DNA of 60,000 bases from Hydractinia symbiolongicarpus (lineage: Eukaryota; Cnidaria; Hydrozoa; Anthoathecata; Hydractiniidae), in assembly GCF_029227915.1 (NCBI RefSeq), contig NC_079876.1:15068001-15128000 (forward strand), read 5' to 3'. Shown here one piece after another: positions 1-11,781 of this stretch. The translations under genes were made by a program, and so were the position numbers. How positions within the stretch are numbered: position 1 is the stretch's first letter; every line of letters starts with the position of its first letter. Under the pieces are notes generated by a model, which saw only the letters and a list, made by a program, of their open reading frames with translations, was not told the DNA's origin and made no database searches.

Positions 1-1986
1 TGTAATAAGATAATCGAGCAGATTGAAAACCCTGCTCTACCTGCCAGCGGATTCACAATCGATAAAATCTTGCATATGCATGTGGACTTTCATAAACTGA
101 AATTAACTAGAGGTAGTTCTTACTTGCCGCTACCTAAGAATTTCAGTGGAAAGCGATCTGTGATTAACCCTCATAACGAGGATGATGATAAATGTTTCAG
201 ATGGGCTATTATCGCTGCTCTCAATCATGATAAGATCGATAATCACCCTGAACGAATCTCAATCCTTAAGAAGCATGATAAGTATAATTGGGATGGTCTA
301 ACTTTCCCAATGGCGCTAAACAAGATAGATCTCTTCGAGAGGAGGAACCCCGATGTCGCTGTGCATGTTTTGACAAAGGATGAGAGAGAAGGTATCTACA
401 TGTGTCGCAAGTCGAAGCATCTTGACCGTAAGGAGACGGTTGTTTTGTTTTTGCTGTGTGAGGGTGATAAGAAGCACTACATTGCTGTTAAGAACTTGAG
501 CGGTGTACTGAGCAAGGTTAACTCGAAGGATGGACATAGAGAGCATTATTGCTTGAATTGTCTCTCTGGTTTTCCAAGCGAACAGAAAAGGGATGAGCAC
601 TTTGAGTATTGCAAGAATAACGATGCCGCTAAGATTCAACTCCCTAAGGAGGGTAGCACCCTAACCTTCACCGATGGTAAGTTTCAGCTCAAAGCCCCAT
701 TCATCATGTATGCCGATTTCGAAGCTTTTACAAAAGAGTTGCCAGAAGATGAGAGAAAATGCGGATCATCCACCGAGAAAGTTGGTAAACATGTTCCCAC
801 CGGATTCTGTTGTTATAGTAAATATGCTCATGGTGAAGTGCCGGACCCTCTGAATCTTTACCGCGGTGAGGACTGTGTTCCGCGCTTTGTAGATCATGTA
901 GTTTCTGAGGCGAAAAGGTTATATAACATGTTTCCTCAGAAAGCAATGGATCCACTGACGGATGAAGAGCGTGACGGTTTCAATAGAGCCAGGGTGTGCC
1001 ACATTTGCATGGAAGAATTTGATGACAAGGATGACAAGGATGACATCAAGGTTAGGGATCACTGCCATTTCACCGGTAAGTTTCGCGGGGCTGCCCATCG
1101 AGAATGTAATATCCGATACAAAGTGCCCAATTATATTCCGGTTGTCTTCCACAATCTGAGTGGCTACGATGCGCATTTATTCATTAAGGAGCTTGCGAGG
1201 AAGTATGGAGAAGGTGGTATGAGCGTTATCGCTGAAAATAAAGAGAAATATATCTCTTTCTCTACGGATGTTAAGGTTGGTGAATACATTGACAAAAATG
1301 GTGAGACCAAAGACAAAAAGATACAACTGAGATTCATAGACTCATTTAGATTTATGTCAAGCGGCCTAAGCTCCCTGGCTGACAACCTATCAGATGATCA
1401 ATGCAAAAACCTTCGAAAATTCTTCAATGGTGAAGAATTCAACATAATGAGAAGGAAGGGTGTATACCCATATGAGTATGTTAACTCATTCGATAGGTTT
1501 AATGAAACTGAGCTCCCGTCAAAGGATGATTTCTACAGCAAGCTGAACATGAATGGTATCAGCGATGCCGATTATGCGCATGCCCAGAAGGTGTTGAAGG
1601 ACATGAAAGTTGAAAATATGGGCGTTTATCATGATATCTATCTCAAGACGGATGTTCTGCTTCTGAGTGATGTGTTTGAGACATTCAGAGAAACATGCTT
1701 GAGAAACTACGATCTAGACCCGGCTCACTTTTACACTGCTCCGGGATTAGCCTGGAGGGCGTGTTTGAAAAAGACCAAGGTTAGTCTAGATTTATTGTCG
1801 GATATGGAGATGGTCATGTTCATTGAGAGTGGTATTAGGGGTGGATTGTGTCAGGCTGTCCACCGCTACGCCAAGGCCAACAATAAGTATATGGGGGACG
1901 AGTACAACACATCGGATGGGAATTGCATGGATTTATTTGAGCAGCAGGAAATGGCTAAAACCGTGCCTTTTGTAAAAGAAAATTGA
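1..1986 (+). pseudogene. DNA polymerase B (Polinton/Maverick type), N-terminal part, 5'-truncated
   Basis: Protein-primed family-B DNA polymerase, the replicase of Polinton/Maverick and adintovirus-like elements (DNA_pol_B_2 type). The frame is open from base 1, so the true start lies outside; the first Met codon is at 70. Counting from that Met: a C2H2-like finger (C161, C164, H177, C181), exonuclease motif I MYADFEAF (213-220), an endonuclease-VII-like cluster CHIC...DHCH...C (310-346), Exo II NLSGYD (362-367) and Exo III YLKTD (524-528). The stretch around DDDKCFRW (38-45) followed later by KKHY resembles the N-terminal module usual in cnidarian copies; its function is unknown to me. The frame stops at 1984-1986 before the polymerase motifs, which continue at once in another frame, so this is a frameshift and not the natural end. 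Base composition is visibly richer in GC than the flanking DNA. The family assignment is sure; activity is unlikely. Confidence 0.9.
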
Positions 1987-3215
1987 TTGAATTGAGGTAC
2001 TGGTTGATGAAACATGTACCTAGGGTCATCAAGGTGAAAACTAGTAAAGCTTACAGAGCCGTGAAGGATAAGATCATGGGTTTGTATGAAAAGGTATGTT
2101 GGGGACCGTCTGTACCGAAAGAGGAAAAACAATATACCACCAAAGCCAACACATCTGAGAGTAAGGAGATGAATAGCTATCTCCAGTACCTAGATGCAAA
2201 TAATTTGTACGGCTGGGCCATGATTCAGAAGATGCCGACCGGAGGGTTTGAGTGGGTTGATGACGTGGTTTCTGATTTTACACCCGAACTGATTTCACAA
2301 TTAGCTGTGGAAAACGGTGAAAAGGGGTACATCCTTGAGGTTGATGTTAGCTATCCACGGGAGCTTCATGATTCTCATAACGACCTTCCTTTCATGCCCG
2401 AGAGGAAGATCATTAATGGCGTCGAGAAGCTGACACCGTGTCTTTCAGACAAGAAGAAATATATCGCTCATATCCGTGCGCTTGATCAAGCGTTGAAGCA
2501 TGGTCTTGTTCTTGAGAAGGTTCATAGGGTCTTGAGATTTGATCAGAGTGCGTGGTTGAAGTCGTACATAGATTTCAACACTGATTTGCGTACCAAATCA
2601 ACTAATGACTTCGAAAAGGACTTTTTCAAGCTGATGAATAATTCGGTCTTTGGGAAGACAATGGAGAATCAGCGAAGGCAGAAGGATATACGTTTGGCTA
2701 CCAAGAAAGAACAATATGAGAAGCTGGTGATGAAGCCCAACTTCAAGGGTAGCACGTGGTTCTCGGAAACACTGATGGGCATAGAGATGTCCAAGATCAA
2801 GGTCAAAATGAATAAGCCAATCTACCTGGGACTGGCAATTCTCGACTTGTCCAAGATGGTTATGTATGAGTTCCACTATGATTATATGAGACCAAAATAT
2901 GGTGTGGATGTAAAGCTTTGCTACATGGATACGGATTCATTCGTCTACCACATAAAAACCGACGACTTTTACAAAGATATCGCCGACGATATAGCTTTGA
3001 GATTTGACACATCAGGGTACGATGAGAAAGATGGTAGACCTCTACCATTAGGTTTGAATAAAAAGATCATTGGGCTGATGAAGGACGAGTTAGGTGGCAA
3101 GGTAATGACGGAGTTTGTCGCCCTAAGAGCGAAGACCTACGCTTACAAACAGCTATGTGGTAGTGAGGATAAGAGGTGCAAGGGTGTCAAGAAGTGTGTG
3201 GTAAGGAGACCATAG
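1983..3215 (+). pseudogene. DNA polymerase B, polymerase domain, frameshifted continuation
   Basis: This is the catalytic half of the preceding polymerase. Counted from the first codon at 1983 (a TTG, not a real start): motif A DANNLYG (71-77), motif B KLMNNSVFG (216-224), motif C YMDTDS (314-319) and the late KTY/AYK region near 390. The two metal-binding aspartates of motif C are present. The first ~60 codons, before motif A, encode a stretch I do not recognise. A net one-base frame change near 1980-1990 separates it from the upstream part. A second near 3200 sends this frame into a stop at 3213-3215 while the homologous C-terminus resumes in the next frame. Two independent breaks with intact motifs between them suggest a fairly recent inactivation, or sequencing indels. 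Confidence 0.88.
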
Positions 3216-3409
3216 GTTTCGATGACTATAAGAGATGTCTGTTCGAGGGTGAAAATGTTTACAGGGAACAGATGACCTTTCGATCGATTAAGCATGATGT
3301 TCATACCATAAAAACAAATAAACTCGCTCTCAATGCTGATGATGATAAGCGTATAATTATGGAAGATGGTATTACCACACTGGCAAGAGGCCATTATGGA
3401 CACACATAA
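3200..3409 (+). pseudogene. DNA polymerase B, C-terminal tail in third frame
   Basis: After the break near 3200 the reading frame beginning KETIGFDDYKRCLFEGE continues to a stop at 3407-3409. It has the usual end of these polymerases: a basic, charged tail with FRSIKHDVHTIKTNKLAL and DDKRI. No other Polinton gene (integrase, ATPase, capsid, protease) follows downstream, so this is either the terminal gene of the element or the element is truncated here. Confidence 0.8.
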
Positions 3410-3435
3410 CACTATAAATTATAGGAGACGACAGA

Positions 3436-3500
3436 TGAGGGTGGGTAGGGGCCCAGGGGACGGGGATGGGGCCAGGGGGACACGGCCGGGGAGGGGGTTT
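3436..3500 (+). other. G-rich tract with quadruplex potential
   Basis: Just past the polymerase relic lies a strongly G-skewed stretch with at least six runs of four or more G separated by short spacers (GGGGCCCAGGGGACGGGGAT and onward to a GGGAGGGGG run). That many G runs within 65 bp fits a G-quadruplex-forming sequence. It stands out against the AT-rich surroundings. Function is not inferred. Confidence 0.6.
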
Positions 3501-4309
3501 TGGACAGATATTATAGAGCATGCCCGCTTATTTGACGTAAAGTGGTAAAGTGCACATGGATTTTATGGACTCTTCTATCGTTGATTTGACGTGGATGATC
3601 CATAATTTAACGTGGGATAGGAAACTGCTAAGGGGGTCTATCCTAACATTGGTACTTTCCTATCTCTACTTTCGTTTAAGAAAGTTGCAGCCTGGAACAA
3701 GGGGAACGTAATGATTTTGCTTGAAGTCTACACCAGACTTAACAATACCTTCATAACAAAATAAAATTTTTTAAAGATCTTTATCAGGTAAAATAGATGG
3801 GCGTGGCAATATACACTGTGTAAAGAGAGTTCAAAACCGTAACAAGCCGAACAGTGGGTAAAACGTATTAATGTTTCTCTTCATTACTGTTGACAAGGCA
3901 AGTATTGATAGAAAGGGAGACCATGTCTTGGGGGTACAGCTGCTGCAGGCCACATATTGTTGGACTACGCATAGAGTGTGAAAAATACGTCACGATTTTG
4001 ACGTCACATGCCCCTTAGGTGAGATGGGGAGGGTAGCGGGCCATAGCTATTTGATTTTTGACTGACTGAGTGACTGATTAGTCAGAATGAATCAGTCAAA
4101 ATCTGTAAGCTATAATTTGCAACACTCTCAGTCTATATGGGAGCGACGTCACAACTGTGACGTGAACATCGCCATAGGCGAAATGGAGAGGGCTGTGAAC
4201 CATGGCTTTTCGCTGTAAATAAATTTTTATTCTGATTTTTTAACGCCCTCCGTCTGCAACACTTGGATCGTCGAAATTATTCGCTTGGCTAACATTTTTC
4301 GTCAAATTT
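3501..4309. repeat. Intergenic stretch with a diverged ~75-bp segment duplicated
   Basis: No coding evidence. Two diverged direct copies of a segment occur at about 3978-4052 and 4139-4211. Each has GACGTCAC, then a GGTGAGATGG/GGCGAAATGG core, then GGGCCATAGC/TGAACCATGGC. Between them is a TGACTGA-rich inverted stretch (about 4063-4100). Confidence 0.4.
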
Positions 4310-4842
4310 ACACTTAATCACGCGACTTATCTGACTAACCCTGGATCCGCGCATGCTTCAAAACTAAAACAAAAAGTATATGTAAAGCAGCTCAAATCGA
4401 AGTCAAGTAAAGATATTGAGACATATAAAATATATAAAAATCTTTTTGGAAAAATTAAGAAAGCTTTCTAAAAAAAAATTCTATGCTAGAATGCTAACAA
4501 ATAACAGAAATGACATTAAAAACGCATGGTCTGTGATAAAAGAAATTATAGGCAAAAAAACAACAACGCAATAAGTGTTTTCCTGACAAGTTGTTTGTAA
4601 ATGGTGAACTGCTGTGTGATGATAGAGAAATTGGTGCTGCCTTTAATGACTTTTTTGTGATTGTAGGACCACAGCTTTCAGCAAAAATTAAAACAAAAGT
4701 AGATAACAAAAATTATTTACCAAACTGTAATTTCCTAATGCGAAAATCGATTTTGTTACAATATGCGTTCAATAGCTTAGAAAGAAAGAAATCTCCTGGA
4801 CATGACGACATTGGCTGTAATATTTGTTTTTATTTGAGCTAA
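4310..4842 (+). pseudogene. Non-LTR (LINE) reverse transcriptase fragment
   Basis: Pieces of a LINE ORF2 between the endonuclease and the reverse-transcriptase core. A stretch WLTNPGSAHASKLKQ then KDIETYKIYKNLFGKIKK (about 4318-4470), NAWSVIKEIIGKK (about 4517-4560), and from 4591 a frame with FVNGELLCDDREIGAAFNDFF and later LERKKSPGHDD, the usual entry into RT motif 1. Stops and frame changes interrupt it, and the homology ends near 4830 well before the YADD-type catalytic motif. The family cannot be set from this piece (jockey/CR1/RTE-like linker). Dead on arrival or 5'/3' truncated. Confidence 0.75.
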
Positions 4843-4924
4843 AGTTGTGAAAGAGTTATTTTTGAAACGTTATAGCGCTGTATGTGCTTCGCTGTACTTG
4901 TGACATCTGATTGTGCTAAATTTT

Positions 4925-5090
4925 TTAATATTAGCCGTATTATGTCTATCTCTGCGAGGTCCTACTGAGTTAGAAAATCGTGCTACAGAAACATGAATAT
5001 TAAATGCGATTTATCTTTACCCACTTCGTTGCGACGGGTGAAATTTATAGGACGGCCATCCTGCGGATTTATCCACAGTCCACCTACTAG
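4925..5090 (+). mobile_element. Mini-Helitron-like element, ends CTAG at 5087-5090
   Basis: A ~165-bp unit with the same internal phrases as the 184-bp element at 21877-22060: TTAGCCGT..., AAATGCGAT.TAT, CCCACTT.GTTGC, GGACGGCC. It ends with an imperfect hairpin (GCGGATTTATCCAC) followed by a short spacer and CTAG. The next element starts directly with TC at 5091. The 5' end is approximate. Confidence 0.55.
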
Positions 5091-6578
5091 TCTCTTTATT
5101 AATAGCCGTTGTCCGTCTGTCTGTTTGTGCGTCAAAAGTGACTTGTGTTAACCACGCACGAAATACTAGCCCACTTGCGCAGGGACGAAAACCCATCAGA
5201 CCTTCGCTGGCACAGGGACGGGTTCCCGCTGGTTCAATCAGGAGCGGAGTTTTATATAAATGAACAATCAGGCACTAAAGTTCTTTATATTCCTTAGCAA
5301 CGATTCTTTACGTTTCCTTAATATAGTAGGTTGGACTAATTCATTGCTGGAGAAAGAAAAGTTTCTTAACTGTTTGCTTTATTTTTTTTTTCTGATACTT
5401 CCATTTTTGTAATATTAGTTTTCTATATGTTTTTACATGCTAAGATAAATATATTGTCATGTTTTTAGCCATGTACAAAACTTAAACGCACCATATTTTG
5501 GTTTTTTAGCTAGGAACGAAGATTTTGAAGGCTAGCTAGCTAGCTAGCTAGCTAGCTAGAGCCTTACTTATTACTATTCCGTATAGTATAAGAGCTTTTT
5601 ATCCTAGCCAACATTTATTTTGGTGTTGAGGCTCTTGCTATTTAGCTACCTCCTTAGCTATATCTTTGGCTAAAAAGTGAAAGTACAAAAATGCAGTTTG
5701 GCTACAACAATATTCTTAAGCAATAATTTTTATGCTGAATGCAGTTAGCTATGTAGCTACATATTTTATTACTTTTCTGCAAACATTTTCTGCACATGAA
5801 ATGGCTGAGCGATTGTTTAGGCTGCACGGGTAACGACAGGCTGTTCCCTGTATTTTTAGTTAACCCCGAAGTTGCAATGAAAATTTTGGAAAAGGGTAAT
5901 ACGCCTATACACCTGTTCAACTATGTTTAACTGTACTAAACACTTAACCCAGTGTTAACAAGAGTTTGTTTTTTTTGGAAAAGGTTGTTACGCATATGCG
6001 CATGTGCAATGTGCCCACCGTAACAATTATTTTTTAAACTTTCTCAGTAATCACCCCTGTACAGATGTGCAAAACATTTTAGCTGGACTAACCGCTAAGC
6101 CCTGTGTAAGCAATGGACTGTTTATTGTGTTTTTATTAAACAGAGTCTACAAGAAAGTTTTTTTTCAAGGGCACTATCCTTAATGTCTGTACATCACCGT
6201 TTAACTGCATATACTAAGCGCTCAGGCCAGTGTTACGAATAATTTTTGAACTTTTAAAAAAACTTATTTCACAAAATAAAGTAATATTAACCGATTGTTT
6301 TTGCTATGACAGGGTAACAACTGTTTGTAAAAATTATCTTTATTTCAGGTATGGTTGCAGGAAAGTTATTTTTTGAAAAATATGTTACAGTCGCAGCACG
6401 ATAATGGTGTATGCGCTTCACTTGATTTACGACATACTGTATACCAGTACTAAAGCACTTCACCTGATCGTGTGGCACAGTTTACGGCTCTCCTTAAGCG
6501 CTCCACAGGTGTTGCACGTCAGGTCACACCTTCACTTGTGGCTTACCCCAGCGTTTCGACGCTGGGTTTCACGGCTAG
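5091..6578 (+). mobile_element. Non-autonomous Helitron-like element, 1.49 kb
   Basis: Starts TCTCTTTATTAATAGCCGT and ends with a perfect 7-bp-stem hairpin CCCAGCG/CGCTGGG (6547-6566), an 8-nt spacer and CTAG (6575-6578), the layout expected of Helitrons (5' TC, 3' hairpin, CTRR). A TC-starting element follows with no gap. No Rep/helicase coding is seen, so it would be non-autonomous. The internal sequence (including a (GCTA)n run at about 5531-5560 and the phrase AAAAGTGAAAGTACAAAAATG) recurs at 20110-21150 and in part at 9640-9900. Confidence 0.6.
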
Positions 6579-7060
6579 TCTATATAAAAATAGCCGTATT
6601 TTATCTGTTTGTGTGCAATATAGCTACCGATATCCCTTTAATCTTTCTGCGATGCTTAAAAACCAAGGGGGAGTTTATTTAAAAACTCATTATTAATGTA
6701 AATGAATTCAGTAAATGAATTTATTTCTTTAATTAATTTAATTATATACTTTAATTTACTAACTTAATTAAAAAAATAATTAAGTGATTAAAATGAATCT
6801 GTTTTTATTTTGATACGCCATTTTGAACATGAACCCCCGTGATCTTAATCGCCGATTCCGCTCACGAACCATGAAAAACAAATGCGATGTACTTTTATCA
6901 ACTTTATTTTAACAACTCATGCTACGAAGGCCATTTTAGTTTGGAAGTGGTGTCAGGTTTGTAGGTTTTCTTTTCACGTTTTCATCACGAATCTTTATTT
7001 TCTGAATGTTTTCACATGTCAAGATGAGTGTATTATTACGTTTTCTAGCCATGTTTGCAT
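6579..7060 (+). mobile_element. 5' part of a third Helitron-like element
   Basis: Begins TCTATATAAAAATAGCCGTA immediately after the CTAG of the preceding element and contains the family phrase AAATGCGATGTACTTTTATC near 6881. No convincing 3' hairpin plus CTAG was found, so the right end is unknown; 7060 is only where recognisable family sequence fades. Confidence 0.4.
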
Positions 7061-7384
7061 CTGAAACAAGAAGCCCGATGGCTTGAAGATTTCTGCCATC
7101 AGCAGACATAGTAAGTGTGGGATTAAAATATGTCATATAGTGTGAGATTATCCTCAGAAAACAAAAAACGCAATGCATGTTATCTGCACCAAAGTTTAAC
7201 AAGTTTAAAAACAAAGAAAAAACAAAGTAAGCCCAGTGTAAATATTTTTTGTTCTGAGGACAGAACAAAGTATATAAAAACGTAAGTCTCAAAATTTAAG
7301 AACATGTTAAGCTTGACTATAAATTTTTTTAATAAAATAATATAAAAAATCCACTTTGTAGCTATTATCATCAAATTAGGGTAA

Positions 7385-7522
7385 TACCATAAATTACAGA
7401 ATAACCGCCCCCTGCTGAATAAGCACTACTACATAATTAACCGCCCTGCCAATTAAGCGCCCCTTTTAATGGGTAAAATTAAATAAGCTCCCTGACCGGG
7501 CGCTTATTCGTCATTTACGGTA
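7385..7522. mobile_element. Short MITE with ~26-bp terminal inverted repeats
   Basis: The left end TACCATAAATTACAGAATAA and the inverted right end TACCGTAAATGACGAATAAG match with few differences, followed by CGCCC-type sequence in both. The 138-bp length, lack of coding and possible TA flanks fit a MITE of a TA-targeting DNA transposon. The superfamily is not decided. Confidence 0.6.
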
Positions 7523-9509
7523 CATTAAGAACATCCCAAGAATATTTATAGGCTGCATTTCAAAAACGTTAAAAACATTGCAAGGGCTTTTTACCATATT
7601 CATTCTTTTAAAAGAATGAATGTCTATATATAAATAAAAAAATAAAATATTTTACATATAGTATTCTCTAAAAAATAAAAGCTTTAATTGATGTCTTTGG
7701 GAATTGATCTAGAAAATTGCGGACATATACAAATTCTTTTATGTAACATTGAACTTCTGAATGTTTCAGTATTTAGGCGTTACTTTAACTCTCTCCCTCA
7801 ATTTGAAAATGCCGTCAGTGGATGTTTTGATAAGGGCTAATCTTAAAAAGAAAAAACATTCAAAAAAATGAGGAACAATAATATAATTGAATACTTGTTC
7901 ATACACAACTTATTTATCCCTCCATCCAATTTTAAAACCATCAGGACAGGTAAAGTATGTATACATGATTTTATTCACAGTGTTCACAACATATGTAAGA
8001 AAGACTAATACAAAAATTATTATTAATTGTGAAAATATTTGATTATACTTCTTTAAAATTTTGTACAACATCGGTGAAACACAATTTCAGTGTAATATCA
8101 CTGGAAAGACGAAAAAACATATTTTCTTCCAAGTTTAAACCTGCTTTAATTTTAATAGGGTCAGGTTTTTTTATAATAACTTTTTACTTTTTATGTTTTT
8201 TTAGCGTTGTACACTTATAATTTTATGCTTATATATAGTCTATGAAGGTGTTCAAACATCAGCCTTTCTAATTTCATTTATTTCTTGTTGGCAAAAAACT
8301 CCCAACATGAACTACCCTTTGCCTGCTCTAAGTTGGAAAACTCGGTTTCATCTGGGCAATTTATATTTTGTTTGTGATTGTATGCTCCCGTACACAAATC
8401 GCAGTTACATTTAAAGAGAAATTTATAATAAAATGAGAACAAAACTTATATGTAAATTAAATCTCCTCCAACTGCAATATAAACCATGTCGGCGAATACA
8501 TGCCAACGTAAATCGAGAATTTTTGTTAGCACCTGGGCATTCGCCCCGGCCAATTGCAGTGTCAACAACGTACTAAATTATAAAGGCTAAACGTATATAA
8601 TGTGGTCTGGATTTTCAGCTTACGGAAAAACATATATGTCCCAGTTATAATATAGATGTAAATAACTATTAAAACATAGTATATATAAAGTGACCAATGT
8701 GCAAATCTTAGAAATAACGTTTAAAAAAAATAGTTTATGGTTTGAGGTATGGAAATATAAACACCATTGTGTCACAATGAAACATGTCTAGCTAGCTAGC
8801 TAGCTACTATATAACGGGGTTAAGTGTAGCAGGGAAAAGTGATTTTACAAAATTCAAGTATAATTTTATCCCATCGAAGCCTAAAAAAATATTTTGTAAA
8901 TGCGTTTGCTAGTTGGTTTAGAGAATTTACCAAGCAAGTTCAACAAAGTGCCCAAGTTTTCAGATAAAAAATCTTAAAGTTACCGAAATGGATGATTAAA
9001 ACCCTTGTAAAACTTAAGAATAAAGGGGTACCCACGTCAAGTTGGCTGACTATTAACCTAACTAAAAATTTGCTTTTCTGGTAGCTAGCTAGCTTAAACT
9101 ATTCTAAACTAGACAAAACTGTGACTAGACAAAAGGCGTGTGCAGATCAGATAAAAGACACCAGCTAGCTAATCAAACTACAATAATTCTTACCTTATAT
9201 CAAGTATACTATAATATATACTACTATGGAGTTCCCACTAGCAAGCCAACCCTAAAAGAAATTTCCCATAGGCACAGGCAAAGGACACGATGCGCACAAC
9301 CAGAATTCAAAGTGCTTTTGGTCATAGTCCAAAGCTTTGACCAAGGAATATAGAATACTAGAAAATCGTGAAGATCAATTATTTACAATCTGTACTCTTA
9401 TTAGTTGTAAACAAAACGAAACTTTCCTATTGGCTCTTCAGGTAATAACAATAACAGGGTCCGCGAAAATATTTTAGCCTAAAGCCTAAGTATCACAACC
9501 TAGTGTATC
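7523..9509. other. AT-rich intergenic stretch
   Basis: No ORF with recognisable protein similarity and no clear element. Contains (GCTA)n runs near 8790 and 9080. Short ORFs here have the composition of random AT-rich sequence. Confidence 0.5.
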
Positions 9510-9900
9510 CAGCCTAGCTGAGCTGTCTCTCTCTGTATCCCTCAAGCCGATTTTAAAGATTCCGCCTTGCGTAGCGGTTGGTGGAAATCAACAAAACTAA
9601 TTTTAAGATTTTAGCTATGAACATAGACTTTAAGGCTGCACCCTGCTAAAGCCATATAGCTATTCTTATTTATTCCCATCCCTTTAAAGTTTTTATTCAG
9701 TTTGTTATATTATTATTTATGTTTTCTTCTGAGTTGTGGCTATCTAGCTAGCTAGTTCAGGCTAAAAAGTGAAAGTAGCCATATGCGGCCTGGTTACAAC
9801 AAAATTTTTAATTCTCAATTCTTATGCCTAATGCAGTTAAGTAGGTACACCTTTTATTACTGTCATGAAAACATATTCCGCAAAATAAAATAAAATAAAG
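9510..9900 (+). repeat. Repeat fragments shared with other parts of the window
   Basis: Two pieces. 9515-9600 (GCTGTCTCTCTCTGTATCC..., GATTCCGCCTTGCGTAGCGG, GGAAATCAA) resembles 47500-47580 and, inverted, 43280-43360, the arms of the large inverted repeat. 9640-9900 (GGCTAAAAAGTGAAAGTAGCC, GGTTACAACAAAATTTTTAA, TTCTTATGCCTAATGCAGTTA) is a diverged copy of the middle of the Helitron-like element at 5091-6578. Confidence 0.5.
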
Positions 9901-9956
9901 TTGAGGAGCTGAACGGAGTAAACCATGCATGCTAAGTTGCGATAAAGTGTTTCCAA

Positions 9957-9992
9957 CCCTCATCAATGTTTCTACGGAAACATTGTTGAGGG
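9957..9992. other. Near-perfect 16-bp hairpin
   Basis: CCCTCATCAATGTTTC pairs with GAAACATTGTTGAGGG around a TACG loop with one mismatch. It is not followed by a CTAG end, so it is not an obvious Helitron terminus. It could be a small fold-back element or a structured RNA; nothing decides. Confidence 0.45.
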
Positions 9993-10209
9993 CTTAAACT
10001 ATTATTGAGTGTAGATGGATCACTTCTGATTGACATATATTCATATAAATCGTAGTGACACCTACTTGCGAAGAAGGACCTCATGGATTTATTTTACCTG
10101 TCCTTACTGCCAACGAAATGAAGAAGACGAAAAATGTATTTCAAGCAACTTAACTGGGGGGACATATAAGAATTTTATATAAATTGCGCTGTGGAACACT
10201 ATGAAAGTA

Positions 10210-10460
10210 ATTAAATAATGCATTTAGGTTGTGTTATATACGAAGAAATCTGCTCACGTGGCGTCAACTACATAGGTGAGACGCTAAGAAATGCTTAAAC
10301 ATATCGATCGAAACATAACATAATGCCTTTACAGTCAGAACCATCTAATCGTGTTATTACGAATGATTGAAAAAAGGGTTATTTTAACAAAACCCCTGTG
10401 ATGTCTCTTAAATGCGAACTCATTAACGAGATCGCCAGAACACGCATATGGATTACGCAG
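10210..10460 (+). pseudogene. GIY-YIG endonuclease domain relic (retroelement tail)
   Basis: A degraded frame reads CVIYEEICSRGVNYIGETLR, then, with in-frame stops, SKHN...LQSEPSNRV and later VMSLKCELINEIARTRIWIT. The order NYIGET-R...H-N...SEPS...L-E--IARTR is that of GIY-YIG domains found at the C-terminus of Penelope-like and some other retroelements. The domain has at least two stops and loses its histidine-rich middle. No reverse transcriptase is recognised upstream. The family is an inference from pattern only. Confidence 0.5.
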
Positions 10461-11781
10461 TTAATCAGTTTCGTTATTATATATGTTCAAAGTTTACTTG
10501 GTTCTTTAGTCCTTTCTTCACTTATATACAAATTTTAAATGTTTTTATTTTGATATTTTAGCTACCTAGCTATAGGGACCAACAAATACTTTCGTTTTAT
10601 GATCAACAATTATTCTAGCTAACATTCAACTAGTTAGCAATATTACTTGCGATCTTTAGATACTTTCCCTCTTTATTTTATATTTATAGCTACCTAGCTA
10701 GCTACTTAGGTAGCCGCCACATTCTCTAATTGTTTTGTGATTCTATTGTTTTTTTACACTGAGAATGTAACTTAGTAGACTAAACTTGGCATAGCAGTTT
10801 AAAAGTATAGGTAAACAGATTTATCAATCACATCATTTATACCAAATATGTGCAGTTTGACAGCGTGTATTGTTATTCCAAAAAAGGACATTTGCGGAAT
10901 AACAAATATTGTCCGATGTCGTGAATATTGATACTAGCTACCAATATATTAACCACTCGCCTTAGTAAAAAACGTACTTTTAATTAAGTTAAAAGTCCTT
11001 TATAACTTCTGTAAAAATTGAAATAATGACTGAGAACTTGGACCCATGTAATGAATTGAGCTAAAAAAAAAATTCATCATATGTGAAGCAAGTCTAATTC
11101 TCTAGTTGATATTGTGAAGTTGCCTATTAAGCCGAATGTTGTGTGTTATAATTATGTCTACATGTGTCCAACGGTTGTAGATCACGAAAAGGAACGAAAT
11201 CACTAAACATATTTCAATAATGTCACTCTCCGGAGTAAGGGACATGCTGTATTTCTTGTGACCAGAAAGAGTTTTTCCAAAACGGTCTTGGGAGATCTAA
11301 ATTATTTTAACAAAAATTTCCGCGAAAAAGGCAAAAAAGCGGATCAACATCAACAACTTTTCAGTAGCGTGATTCTATTTCCTGTTTGCAGATATTACAG
11401 AATTAGGGTAATTTCAATTTTATTCATTGTCATTTCATTTTATTTCCAATGTGTATTTGTGATAGCGAATTTATGTAGCGTCTGTCTTATGGTTGTTCCT
11501 GAATACATTTACGTCATAATTATTGTTCAGTCCCAGAATAACGGTACAAAACGTGTTTTAAAAAACATAAATTCTTTAAGGCAAAATAACAGCTAGTTAT
11601 ATAGAAAAGACAACATTTAAGAACTAAGTAATTTTTTTTCTTGACTTTATAGATAAGTTAATTTAAAAAAACACTTTCGAGGCTAACTTCCGGTTTAAGT
11701 AAGCATCGGCCAGTCTGAAATGAATGGAAACAGGAAAAAGAAACGAACAGGAATTAAAAATACAGTTTCCGAGATATTGCT
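10461..11781. other. AT-rich intergenic stretch
   Basis: Nothing recognisable. A 112-codon frame at 11258-11596 has a hydrophobic middle but composition and context give no support for a gene. (GCTA)-type runs occur near 10560-10710. Confidence 0.5.

Noticed and set aside
8278-8419. Minus-strand Cys-rich reading frame (CNCDLCTGAYNHK...) as a terminal exon
   Set aside because: No convincing acceptor, no partner exons and no domain recognised.
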